This document shows positions 18,660 through 27,084 of a stretch of DNA of 64,000 nt, piece after piece. Both the position numbers and the translations under genes were made by a program. The notes under the pieces were generated by a model. That model was given only the letters and a program-made list of their open reading frames with translations. It searched no databases and was not told the origin of the DNA. This stretch comes from Brucella pseudogrignonensis (lineage in GTDB: Bacteria; Pseudomonadota; Alphaproteobacteria; Rhizobiales; Rhizobiaceae), in assembly GCF_032190615.1 (NCBI RefSeq), contig NZ_JAVLAT010000003.1:372001-436000 (forward strand), written 5' to 3'. Every line of letters starts with the position of its first letter. Within the stretch, counting starts at the first letter, position 1.

Positions 18660-19334
18660 CTAAAGAAAATATTCGGGCCGCTCCTGTTCGATCACTGGGA
18701 GATCGATTAGAATTCCCTGCAGGTGTTGCCGCATGAATAGTTCAGCTCGGGAAGCATCTCCCAACGCAATGGCCTCAACTACTTCACGGTGCTGGGCAAT
18801 CAGCCGAGCAACCGGAAAATGCATGCTTGAAAGAAAGCGCACCCGATCCATCTGTGCCTTCATCTCGACCACCACGCGCCAGGCCTTGCCCTTGCCTGCG
18901 CCTTCAGCGAGTGTGCGATGGAATATTTCATCCGCATCCATAAAATCTCGTGCAGATCCGCCGATTATATCTTCCTGACGAAGAAGTTGCGCGCGCAGTT
19001 CTTTCACAAGTGCATCGCTAGGAGAGTTGGCCAGGAGCTTAACGATGTCGGCTTCAACAGCTTCTCGGACGAAGCGGGCGTCCATTACCGCCTGAAGTGA
19101 GATTTTCGCGATAAACGTTCCGCGCTGCGGACGGACCTCAAGCAAACCTTCATTTGCGAGCGTAATGAAAGCTTCGCGCACAGGTTGACGGCTCACGCCA
19201 TACTGTTGAGCGACTTCCGCTTCCGAAATCCGCATACCCGGCGACAAGGCATTGTCAATGATGGCCGCCCGCAATGTTGCGTACAGCTGATCGACCACAC
19301 TGACGTGCTTTGTATGCAGGATCTGACTATGCAT
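18660..19334 (-). CDS. GntR-family (FCD) regulator of the aldonate operon
   Basis: A 224-residue FadR-subgroup regulator: N-terminal winged helix (SPGMRISEAEVAQQYGVS and QPVREAFITLANEGLL) and a helical FCD domain with the ligand/metal pattern around DARFVREAVEADIV, EIFHRTLAEGAG and AQHREVVEAI. The start at 19334 has GAGGAG upstream; an upstream in-frame ATG at 19385 would run through the promoter. It is the first gene of the operon, 44 bases before dctP, so it probably regulates its own transcription together with the TRAP and uxu genes; UxuR and ExuR of other bacteria are the functional models. Confidence 0.87.
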   Translation of the reverse strand: MHSQILHTKHVSVVDQLYATLRAAIIDNALSPGMRISEAEVAQQYGVSRQPVREAFITLANEGLLEVRPQRGTFIAKISLQAVMDARFVREAVEADIVKLLANSPSDALVKELRAQLLRQEDIIGGSARDFMDADEIFHRTLAEGAGKGKAWRVVVEMKAQMDRVRFLSSMHFPVARLIAQHREVVEAIALGDASRAELFMRQHLQGILIDLPVIEQERPEYFL

Positions 19335-19362
19335 GCTTTTGTACTCCTCAAGACCGCAAATA

Positions 19363-19378
19363 TACCATACTACCATAC
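19363..19378. promoter_or_regulatory. Tandem TACCATAC repeats upstream of gntR
   Basis: The 8-base unit TACCATAC occurs twice in direct contact at 19363-19370 and 19371-19378, about 30 bases upstream of the gntR start. Read on the minus strand, a TATATT box adjoins it. GntR proteins of this type often bind TGGTAT/ATACCA half-sites, so this is a candidate autoregulatory site. Confidence 0.45.
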
Positions 19379-19405
19379 CAGTCAATATGACGGCACGATT
19401 GTTTG

Positions 19406-20002
19406 AGCTGGCGCATATGATGTCGATGCGTTGACGTATAAATTGCCTACACGCTTAAGCTCACGACCCTCGCTCGCTCCGGAGGATCAGTAAAAATTGC
19501 ATCAATTAACGTTATAAAAAATTTTAGCCGTTCGCCGTCGATTAATATCCTCAAGGCATATGGGATCGGCTGTTACTTATAGGCAGTTGCGTTTAAAAGC
19601 TTTGAGTTTGGCTCTAGGCGCTTGCCGCCGAGTTCATGTTCTTGACTGGAAATCTTTAGAAAAGGTATTGCGTGTCTGACATGATGCCGATGGCCATGTT
19701 ATTGACTCTACGTCAAAATCCTCCCGAAAACGCGTACAACGCATCAGTTCATGCTCGCTTTTAGTGAACGAAGGTTTCGGACTTCGAATCAAAAATAAAA
19801 GATCCGCCCACAAATACACTCCGTTCACTACAAAATCGAACGCCCCCGCTGTTGGCAAGAGCTTTTCTTCGCGGGCAGGCAAGCGTGTGCGCTGTCAGCA
19901 ATACCATACGGGTAGGGCGATTAGTTTACGAGGACCAACAGCACTCACGCAATCTCGCTCGCTCGTTATAAGGCGGATTCATTTGCGACTGCCGTATATA
20001 AT
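19406..20002. other. Non-coding or decayed stretch of about 600 bases
   Basis: No recognisable gene. The proximal part must hold the promoter of the gntR-led operon. Two overlapping open frames exist (about 82 residues on the minus strand at 19634-19882 and a plus-strand frame from 19764 that runs into the kinase gene), but neither has a ribosome site or a familiar motif and they overlap each other antisense. The stretch also holds the 3' flank of the kinase operon. It may be a decayed insertion. Confidence 0.4.
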
Positions 20003-20959
20003 CTATGCCGCGTTAGGTCTTTTAATTTGCGCTCTCTCTAGAAACGCTAATGTACTCTCAAAATCTACAATACCTGCCTGGCTCCCGAGGCCAGATGCAT
20101 TGAGAGCAGAAGATGCCTGGCCTAACTGGGTCATTTCTTCTGGGTTGAGTCCCTTGATAATCCCAGCCGCGAACCCGGCGTTGAAAGCATCACCACAGCC
20201 ACAGGTGCAAACAACGTCGATGTTGAATGCTGGCATATGGAACCGAGTGCCGTCGACATGGTGATAATATGCGCCATGTTCCCCCATCGTCATCACAGTG
20301 CACTGGACACCGAGATCATTAAAGTAGCATCCAATATCTTCCTTCGTCGTGAGACCGGAGAGTGCTTGCGCCTCCTCGATTGAAGGAATGAAATAATCTG
20401 TGTAGGGCAGGAGGCCAGCGACATTTGCCATGTCCTTTTTGTCTGCGGCGAAAACATCCAAGGTTGTAATGCGACCGCGACGCTTGGCTTCGGCCATCAA
20501 GCGGAAGCTGCGTTCTCCATCCATTTTGTCCATCAGGCCAGTCCCGCCCATATGGACAACCTTTGCATCAAGAACCTTGTCATAATCTTCATCATTAATA
20601 ACGAAAGCTCCGGTAGCACCACGCATATGCAAAGCTGGACGCTGTCCATCGGGTCGTGTGGTTACAATAGACGACGATGTGCCAACACCTTCGCAGAGCT
20701 GCATCATTGACGTATCGATGCCGAAGTGCGCCATGCGGCGAATGACCCAGTCGCCCATCAGATCATCACCGACACCGCCGACGGCAAGAACCTTCATTCC
20801 ATACTTAGCAGCGACGACGGCAGCAGCACCGGCAGCGCCGGATACGGCCATCGTCAATTCGTCTATGAAATAAGTATTTCCGCCGGGTGGTATCTCTGTG
20901 ACAGGGCGTCCCAGACAATCGAAGGTAAAGAAGCCGATTGAAGTATAGTCATAGGTCAT
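20003..20959 (-). CDS. PfkB-family carbohydrate kinase
   Basis: A 318-residue ribokinase-fold kinase. Visible are the N-terminal glycine-rich substrate region (GAAGAAAVVAAKYGM and GGVGDDLMGDWVIRRM) and the C-terminal catalytic loop CGCGDAFNAGFAAG, where the aspartate is the base and the glycines form the anion hole; the usual GAGD is here GCGD. The start at 20959 is set by GGGAGGA nine bases upstream. It is the last gene of the sugar ABC operon, 135 bases after the SorC-type regulator, and is presumably the enzyme that phosphorylates the imported sugar or its oxidation product. Substrate unknown. Confidence 0.85.
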   Translation of the reverse strand: MTYDYTSIGFFTFDCLGRPVTEIPPGGNTYFIDELTMAVSGAAGAAAVVAAKYGMKVLAVGGVGDDLMGDWVIRRMAHFGIDTSMMQLCEGVGTSSSIVTTRPDGQRPALHMRGATGAFVINDEDYDKVLDAKVVHMGGTGLMDKMDGERSFRLMAEAKRRGRITTLDVFAADKKDMANVAGLLPYTDYFIPSIEEAQALSGLTTKEDIGCYFNDLGVQCTVMTMGEHGAYYHHVDGTRFHMPAFNIDVVCTCGCGDAFNAGFAAGIIKGLNPEEMTQLGQASSALNASGLGSQAGIVDFESTLAFLERAQIKRPNAA

Positions 20960-21094
20960 TAAGTTTATCCTCCCGAAATCAGCGCTTTGCGCCACTTGTG
21001 CTGCAAATTTACGTCAGCAATTCCCGTTGTGGAAATCCAATGGGAAAACCACATACCGTATTGAGCCGTCGAAACTTTCCTCCTTGCGGCCCAA

Positions 21095-22039
21095 CTAGCC
21101 GTCGAGTAGCCGCTCGCCTACCTGCTCGTCCGTCAGGATCACATGCGGGGAAATCAATTTCATAGCTGCCTTGAATACTGCGAGTTTATGCCATCCACCT
21201 GATGCCAATACGATCTTGCGTGCAGTCCTCACCGTCCTTGGGTCTACAGCGACGACCCTGCGGTTGACATCATGATCCACGATCACGCCATCGGCATCGA
21301 TAAACCGGCAGAGGATGTCGCCAATAGCCCCGGCCTTTTGCAACGATACCATTTCCTCTTTATCAAGCAGGCCGTAGCTTACAAAGGTGGATGATGGCGA
21401 AAGGTCACCAACACTGACGATAGCTACATCCAGATTCTGAGAACGGCGGAACACTTCTCGGATGCCTGGATGTGTCAGCAAAGCATCGCGGGTCCGCTCA
21501 TCCGGCGCAAAGACAGGTGCAGCAATAAGGTAGCTTTCGGCCGAAAGCCGATCTCCAAGACGCCACGCGAACTCAGAAGGATTAAATGTGCTTACTTTGG
21601 TTAGCCCACCCAACAATGATACCACAGAAACACCTGCATGCTCTTGCTGTGGGACGGATTGAAGACAAGAACTTAGCGTTTTGCCCCATCCGAGTCCGAT
21701 AGTCATATTCTCGTTCAAGAGGTCTGTAAGATATTCTCCAAGCACTGTTCCTATGATTTCCGGCACCATTTCTGGCTTTTGTGGCATTGGAACCACGATA
21801 GCGCGCTCGACTTTGAACTTCCGTTCCAGTTCACGTGCTATTTCTACACAGCGGCTGTGTTTGGAAATAACGCGAATCTGAACGGTTCCGTCTAGTCTGG
21901 CTGCCGCAAGCATCCGAAGTACCCGTGTGCGCGTCATTCCTAGCTCTCGGGCTACCTGATCCTGGGTTAACCCTTCCTTGTAATAGAGCCAGGCCGCCCT
22001 GGTTCTTAGATCATCATTAAGATCAGACACTTGTTCCAC
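21095..22039 (-). CDS. SorC/DeoR-type sugar-binding transcriptional regulator
   Basis: About 314 residues. The N-terminal helix-turn-helix reads AAWLYYKEGLTQDQVARELG then TRTRVLRMLAAARLDG; the rest is the SorC sugar-phosphate-binding domain (MTIGLGWGKTLSS, VSLLGG and GGWHKLAVFKAAM are typical). No ATG is available after the permease stop, so a GTG at 22039 is proposed; GTG at 22030 is an alternative, and the long frame from 22195 would overlap the permease. Regulators of this family, such as EryD of the erythritol operon, respond to phosphorylated polyols. It lies between the ABC genes and the kinase. Confidence 0.8.
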   Translation of the reverse strand: MEQVSDLNDDLRTRAAWLYYKEGLTQDQVARELGMTRTRVLRMLAAARLDGTVQIRVISKHSRCVEIARELERKFKVERAIVVPMPQKPEMVPEIIGTVLGEYLTDLLNENMTIGLGWGKTLSSCLQSVPQQEHAGVSVVSLLGGLTKVSTFNPSEFAWRLGDRLSAESYLIAAPVFAPDERTRDALLTHPGIREVFRRSQNLDVAIVSVGDLSPSSTFVSYGLLDKEEMVSLQKAGAIGDILCRFIDADGVIVDHDVNRRVVAVDPRTVRTARKIVLASGGWHKLAVFKAAMKLISPHVILTDEQVGERLLDG

Positions 22040-22122
22040 ACTCTCTCTTCGAAATTGTATCAGTCTGCCTATAAATGACGGCGTATTCAATTGCCACACA
22101 TCTGAAATTAACTGAAGGCACG

Positions 22123-23112
22123 CTAATTGCGACGGCGGAAGAGGTCGACCAACACAGCAACGAGAACTGCACCGCCTACAATGACGCGTTGCCAAAAGCC
22201 CGAAACGTTAAGAAGAACCGTCCCATTGGCTAATACAGTTAGAAGCATAGCACCAAGCATAGTGCCTACAATTGATCCTTGACCGCCACGAAGACTGGTG
22301 CCGCCAAGAATTGCTGCAGTTATCGCACCCATCAGCCAACCTTCGCCCACTGATGGCTGCCCTGCGTCCATGCGGCTTGCGAATAGAATTCCTGCAAGTG
22401 CAGCAAACATTCCAGCAAGCCCGAAAACCATGAACTCAACATATTTTGCGCGAATACCAACGAGAAGAGCTGCGTCCCTGTTGCCGCCAACGGCAAATAT
22501 ATTGCGTCCAAATTTGGTCTGTGTGAGAAGCCAGATGAGCACGATACCGGATGCAATAAAAAATATCACCGGTATTGGTATGGAGAATATTTCTCCCCTC
22601 CCAAAGACACTGAATGCCTCTCCAAGTGGGCGGATGGGATATCCTTTGGTGATGACCATGGTCAGGCCCGCAAAGATCTCCCAGGTTGCAAGCGTCACGA
22701 TGAACGGATTGAGGCGTAAACCGGCGACGAAAAAGCCATTGATGAAACCAAGGCACATACCAAAAGCCATCGTGAGCGGGATCACCATGTAAGGGTTAAC
22801 ACCAAACATGGTGAGCAAGAGTGACCCAACAATCGCTGAGAGACCGGCCGCGGCCCCTACAGAGAGGTCGATGCCGCCGACGAGTAGGACAAGTGTTTGT
22901 CCCAAGGCTACTAAGCCAACGAATGCTGCCTGCCGGGCCACAACTGACATGTTGTATGTTGAAAGAAAATTGTCCGTAGCAAAGGAGAGGGCGATCATTA
23001 AAACGATAAGTGCGACGAGAATTCCACTGGCTTCCCACTGCCAAAACCGCGCTATAAGACCCGTTCGCTTTGTCCGGGAAGTTGTAGAGGTGAGGGTGAT
23101 GTCGTTTGTCAT
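22123..23112 (-). CDS. Sugar ABC transporter permease, RbsC-like
   Basis: A 329-residue inner membrane protein of the CUT2 (ribose/xylose) permease family with 8-10 hydrophobic segments. The family signature AGLSAIVGSLL and LVLLVGGIDLSVGAAAG, plus GGTSLRGGQGSIVGTMLGAM near the C terminus, are clear. CUT2 systems use a single permease gene as a homodimer, which matches the gene content here. It follows the ATPase gene by 19 bases. Confidence 0.92.
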   Translation of the reverse strand: MTNDITLTSTTSRTKRTGLIARFWQWEASGILVALIVLMIALSFATDNFLSTYNMSVVARQAAFVGLVALGQTLVLLVGGIDLSVGAAAGLSAIVGSLLLTMFGVNPYMVIPLTMAFGMCLGFINGFFVAGLRLNPFIVTLATWEIFAGLTMVITKGYPIRPLGEAFSVFGRGEIFSIPIPVIFFIASGIVLIWLLTQTKFGRNIFAVGGNRDAALLVGIRAKYVEFMVFGLAGMFAALAGILFASRMDAGQPSVGEGWLMGAITAAILGGTSLRGGQGSIVGTMLGAMLLTVLANGTVLLNVSGFWQRVIVGGAVLVAVLVDLFRRRN

Positions 23113-23131
23113 AGGTTTTGACCTTGGGTGC

Positions 23132-24622
23132 CTAGCTCATTGCGAGTTGTAGAAGCGATTCCTGCGTTGCACTTGCGGCGGCAGGAATTCCTTTAACTTT
23201 TCCTTCGTGCATGACTACGATGCGATCAGAGACATCCAGCACTTCTTCAAGTTCGGAAGAAATGAAGACGATCGAGAGCCCTTCTTTGTCGGTAAATCTG
23301 CGCAGTTCGGCTTGGATTTCGAATTTCGCGGCGACGTCAATGCCACGTGTCGGTTCATCCATGATCAGAACACGCGCGTTTTGCATCAGCCATCGGCCGA
23401 TAATCACCTTTTGTTGGTTGCCGCCGCTGAGGCTTGTAATCGGATCAGAAGGCGAAGAAAGTTTGATGCGCAGTCGTTCTATAAAGCCATCGACTTCTTT
23501 GAGCATGTCCGCGGTGCGCATGTGCAGCATTCCACTGAAACGGTCGAGCGACGGCATGCACATGTTTTCCGTGATACTTAGTAGTGGGAATATTCCTTCT
23601 TGTTTTCTCTCCTCGGGTAAATAGACAAGGCCCTTGGCAATGCAATCGAGCGGAGTGCGCCGTAGAAGCTGCTGTCCGAAAAGTTCCACGGTGCCGCTAT
23701 CAGCTTGCGTGAGGCCAAAAATACACTTCGCAACCTCGGTACGACCGGCGCCGACAAGACCTGAGACGCCAAGGATTTCTCCTTTGTGAAGCTCGAAACT
23801 TACATTCTCGAATTCGCCTTGACGCGTTAGGCCATCGACTTTGAGTACGACATCACGTTTTTCAACCCCCAAGTGAGGGGTTGGGTTCCCACGACCAACT
23901 AAGCGCCCAGCCATCTGGCGCACCATCTCATCTTTGGTTGTTGTCTTGGGGTCAAGCTCACAGACATAGGAGCCGTCTCGCAGCACGGTAATCCTATCGG
24001 ATAGCTCCATTATTTCATCTAGACGATGAGAAATATAGAATACGGCACCACCATCAGCACGAAAGCGACGTATATAGCTGAAAAGCTTCTCCGTTTCGCG
24101 CGAGGTCAGTGTAGCTGTTGGCTCATCAAGGATAAGAATTCGAGCTGAAGTCGCTGCCGCTCGCGCAATCTGAACCAATTGCTGCTGTGCTTTACTCAGT
24201 TCGAAAACTTTGCTTTGGATGTCGATAGATTTGTCAATTTCGAGCAGGTGCCGAATGGCCTTCTCACGTGTCTTTTTCCAATTGATGGTTATCTTTGACA
24301 TCGAATGGGCACCCAACATGACGTTCTCAGCAACGGTCAAATTGGGTACGAGATTTATTTCCTGCGGCGCGATGCTGATGCCTGATTTTTGGGCGTCTAG
24401 GGGCTTGTTGAAAGAGACCTTTTCATTGTCTCGATAAAGCGTTCCTGTTGATGGTCGAGTTTTGCCACAAAAGATATTCATCAACGTGCTTTTTCCAGCG
24501 CCGTTTTCGCCGATGATCGCGTGAACTTCACCTGGCTTTATACCGATTGAAACGCCTTTTAGCGCATGAACGACGCCATACGATTTGTAAATGTCCTTGG
24601 CTTCGAAAGTGTACTGTAACAT
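23132..24622 (-). CDS. Sugar ABC transporter ATP-binding protein, RbsA/XylG-like double ATPase
   Basis: A 496-residue protein with two ABC domains in tandem, the standard for CUT2 sugar importers. Domain 1 has a normal Walker A (GENGAGKST, about residue 39), an unusual signature LSKAQQQLVQIARA and Walker B ILILDEPTA. Domain 2 has a divergent Walker A (GLVGAGRTE), a normal signature LSGGNQQKVIIGRW and VLIMDEPTRGIDV. The degenerate second P-loop is normal for this family, so only one site is expected to hydrolyse ATP fast. Located between binding protein and permease genes. Confidence 0.93.
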   Translation of the reverse strand: MLQYTFEAKDIYKSYGVVHALKGVSIGIKPGEVHAIIGENGAGKSTLMNIFCGKTRPSTGTLYRDNEKVSFNKPLDAQKSGISIAPQEINLVPNLTVAENVMLGAHSMSKITINWKKTREKAIRHLLEIDKSIDIQSKVFELSKAQQQLVQIARAAATSARILILDEPTATLTSRETEKLFSYIRRFRADGGAVFYISHRLDEIMELSDRITVLRDGSYVCELDPKTTTKDEMVRQMAGRLVGRGNPTPHLGVEKRDVVLKVDGLTRQGEFENVSFELHKGEILGVSGLVGAGRTEVAKCIFGLTQADSGTVELFGQQLLRRTPLDCIAKGLVYLPEERKQEGIFPLLSITENMCMPSLDRFSGMLHMRTADMLKEVDGFIERLRIKLSSPSDPITSLSGGNQQKVIIGRWLMQNARVLIMDEPTRGIDVAAKFEIQAELRRFTDKEGLSIVFISSELEEVLDVSDRIVVMHEGKVKGIPAAASATQESLLQLAMS

Positions 24623-24637
24623 AGTGGCGTCTCCAGA

Positions 24638-24662
24638 GCGGAGCGCAATAGATACGCTCCGC
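24638..24662 (-). promoter_or_regulatory. Hairpin between sugar-binding protein and ATPase genes
   Basis: GCGGAGCG at 24638-24645 and CGCTCCGC at 24655-24662 pair perfectly with a nine-base loop, in the 51-base gap after the binding-protein stop. No T run follows, so it probably stabilises the binding-protein message or attenuates the downstream genes. Confidence 0.6.
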
Positions 24663-24673
24663 CATGTTGGTAA

Positions 24674-25621
24674 TTACTTACAGTCTTCCTTGGTTATGAA
24701 GCGCGAACCAGTGTCGTGGAACATCGGAATTGTGTGGTTTTCGTTTACTGCGACCAGGTACTTGACCGACCAATAACCCATGTCCCATTGGCGTTGGGCT
24801 TTGAGCGCAGTGATCGTGCCATCGCAGACTGCATCAACAGATTCCGGCAAGTCATCCATGCCGACGATCGCTATCTTGCCTGCTAAGCCCGCATTCTTAA
24901 CAGCACGGGCTGCACCAATCGGGTTGGATGCATTTGAGCCAAAGATCCCCGCGATGTCGGGATTCGCTTGAAGTGCATTCTCGGTTAGTGTGACGGCCTC
25001 TTCGAGAATATCATTGTCGGGCTGCTCAAACACGATCTGCATGTCTGGGTAAGCCTCAAGCGCCTTCTTGAAACCTTGGATGCGCTCGACATGATCCGAC
25101 GCAGTAAGGCTGCCAGCAAGAATGCCTATTTTGCCTTGACCGTTTAAGTGCTTTGCAAGAAACTCACCAAGGTCAGCGCCGTCCTGATAGCTGCTTTTGG
25201 GTCCTATGAAAGGAAATTTGTCATCGCAGAACGAGTTAAAGGTCGTCACATTGACGCCTGCTTCTTTGGCCTCAGTTAGAAGCTGAACATTGGTCGCTCT
25301 ATCAAGGCAAGCGACAGCAAGACCATCTGGCTTGCGACCGATATTCGTCTCAATCCGCTGGTTTTGATCTGCAACGTCCGCCTGCGGAGGCTGATCCCAG
25401 ATGACATTGATTTTTATGCCGGACTTTGCAAATTCTTCTGCCGCGAATTTGCTGCCTTCCGCGACGACGTCATACCAAGGATGAATTACCTTAGGGATGA
25501 AGACGAAGGTGAGCTCTTTGTCGATAGGTTTAATGAGGTCTTGCTGGCTTTGTGCATAAGCATTACTCCCTGCGATGGTGGACATCACAGCTGCGCTTAT
25601 AAATAATTTGGACAGTTTCAT
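24674..25621 (-). CDS. Periplasmic sugar-binding protein of the CUT2 ABC transporter
   Basis: A 315-residue substrate-binding protein of the ribose/galactose-binding (type I periplasmic) fold. The signal peptide ends after AYA at residue 23. Typical segments are HPWYDVVAEGSKFAAEEFAK, the NQRIETNIGRKPDGLAV strand-helix, GILAGSLTASDHVERIQGFKK and IFGSNASNPIGAARAVKNAG. GGGAGGTAGAA precedes the ATG at 25621; an upstream in-frame ATG at 25648 is unlikely. It is first in its operon and faces the divergent dehydrogenase pair. Two tryptophans (W51 region and WDQPPQ) may form the sugar platform. Ligand not identified. Confidence 0.9.
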   Translation of the reverse strand: MKLSKLFISAAVMSTIAGSNAYAQSQQDLIKPIDKELTFVFIPKVIHPWYDVVAEGSKFAAEEFAKSGIKINVIWDQPPQADVADQNQRIETNIGRKPDGLAVACLDRATNVQLLTEAKEAGVNVTTFNSFCDDKFPFIGPKSSYQDGADLGEFLAKHLNGQGKIGILAGSLTASDHVERIQGFKKALEAYPDMQIVFEQPDNDILEEAVTLTENALQANPDIAGIFGSNASNPIGAARAVKNAGLAGKIAIVGMDDLPESVDAVCDGTITALKAQRQWDMGYWSVKYLVAVNENHTIPMFHDTGSRFITKEDCK

Positions 25622-25795
25622 TTCTACCTCCCAGTTGAAACGCTTCACCGCCGGTTGCTGCGGCGTAATTCTTTAGTATCGGGGGGAAGCAATGTCGCGG
25701 TTGATCCTCCGCTATCAGCCTCTCTGGTTGATAGCGTCTATCAATTGCCCCGCGCTATGATTTACGGCACTCCACCCATTTTGCCCCACGTTACG

Positions 25796-25828
25796 GAACA
25801 TTTATATTTGAACATGTCTAAATGTTCA
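25796..25828. promoter_or_regulatory. Candidate operator in the divergent sugar/polyol promoter region
   Basis: TGAACAT at 25809-25815 and ATGTTCA at 25822-25828 are a perfect inverted repeat with a 6-base spacer; another GAACAT copy is at 25796-25801. The site lies in the 425-base region (25622-26046) between the binding-protein gene and the divergent zinc dehydrogenase gene. The remainder of that region is A/T-rich and shows no gene. The likely binder is the SorC-type regulator of the same locus, by position only. Confidence 0.5.
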
Positions 25829-26046
25829 CCTTATATAGTTTTTGTCAACTGGTTTCATGGACGACTTTTGCAATAAGCAAACAAATAACTGATTTTAAAA
25901 TACAAATTAATCGACATAAAGATTATGAGTTTTCAAATTCGGCGTTAGATGGGGATTTTCTTTAAAAAGAAATTGGCAAAATCCGTATTTCTGCTTGCAT
26001 ATTTATATTTCAAAGATCACAAATGTGCAGGAAAAGGGAGAGTCCT

Positions 26047-27084
26047 ATGAAAGCAGGTTTACTCAAAGAGCCGAATTATCTGCTCTTTCAAACCGTTGCC
26101 GATCCAAAATTATCGGCTGGCGATATTTTAATTCGCGTCAAAGCGGCTACTGTTTGTGGTACCGATATACGTATCTTTAGGGGTAGAAAAACAGCCGGTG
26201 TTCGTTATCCGTCGATCCTTGGACACGAATTTGCCGGTGAGGTTGTCGACAATGGCGGTCACAGCCAATTCGTTTGTGGGGACGCTGTTGCCGTATGTCC
26301 GGCCATACCTTGCGGCTACTGCGACTACTGTAAGCGTGGTTATGAGAATATCTGTCAAAATCTGACCGCCATTGGATACGAAATCGACGGAGCCTTCGCC
26401 GAATATATAAGAATTCCGGCAAAGGCAGTTGAATTGCGCAACGTCTTCAAGATTCCCACTTCCCTTAGTTGGGAAAAGGCAGCACTTGTCGAACCATTAT
26501 CCTGCGTCCTCAACGGTCAGGAAAAGATAGGAATCGAAGTCGGAGATAGTGTTGTCATCCTTGGGTCGGGTCCGATTGGCTTGCTACACACCAAGTTGGC
26601 ACGTCATTCTGGTGCCGCCAAGATTATCGTAAGTGAGCCAAGTCCGACGCGCCGGCATGCCGCTATCGCTGCAGGCGCAGATATCGTTGTTGACCCTGTC
26701 AATGAGGATCTCAATGCAATCGTACGTCAGCATACAAAAGGGATTGGGGCCGATAAGCTTATAGTCGCGATAGGAGTGACGAAGCTTGCCAATGATGCAC
26801 TCTCGCTTGTTCGTCACCGCGGGAAGATAAGTTTGTTCGCCGGATTTTCATCCACGGACATGGCGACCATGGATGTTAACCTCATCCATTATAACGAGCT
26901 TATCGTGACCGGTTCATTCGGGCTTAATCGGCTACAGTTCGAAAAGTCGCTCGACATGATTACATCTGGCCAAATCGAAGTTGAGTCGATGCTAACGCAT
27001 CGCTTTGAACTAAAGGATATAGCACAGGCTCTGGAAACTGCAGAAAAGGGTAGTGCCGTAAAGGTCGCTATAATCAACTCATGA
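26047..27084 (+). CDS. Zinc-dependent alcohol (polyol) dehydrogenase
   Basis: A 345-residue medium-chain dehydrogenase of the sorbitol/threonine dehydrogenase group. Catalytic zinc ligands are in VCGTDIRIF and GHEFAGEV; the structural zinc site is CGYCDYCKRGYENIC; NAD binding is ILGSGPIGLLHTKLA. AAAAGGGAGAG precedes the ATG at 26047; an in-frame ATG at 26023 would remove that site. The last codons overlap the GlpD-like gene by four bases (ATGA), so both products are made in step. Substrate is likely a polyol delivered by the divergent ABC transporter. Confidence 0.88.
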   Translation: MKAGLLKEPNYLLFQTVADPKLSAGDILIRVKAATVCGTDIRIFRGRKTAGVRYPSILGHEFAGEVVDNGGHSQFVCGDAVAVCPAIPCGYCDYCKRGYENICQNLTAIGYEIDGAFAEYIRIPAKAVELRNVFKIPTSLSWEKAALVEPLSCVLNGQEKIGIEVGDSVVILGSGPIGLLHTKLARHSGAAKIIVSEPSPTRRHAAIAAGADIVVDPVNEDLNAIVRQHTKGIGADKLIVAIGVTKLANDALSLVRHRGKISLFAGFSSTDMATMDVNLIHYNELIVTGSFGLNRLQFEKSLDMITSGQIEVESMLTHRFELKDIAQALETAEKGSAVKVAIINS

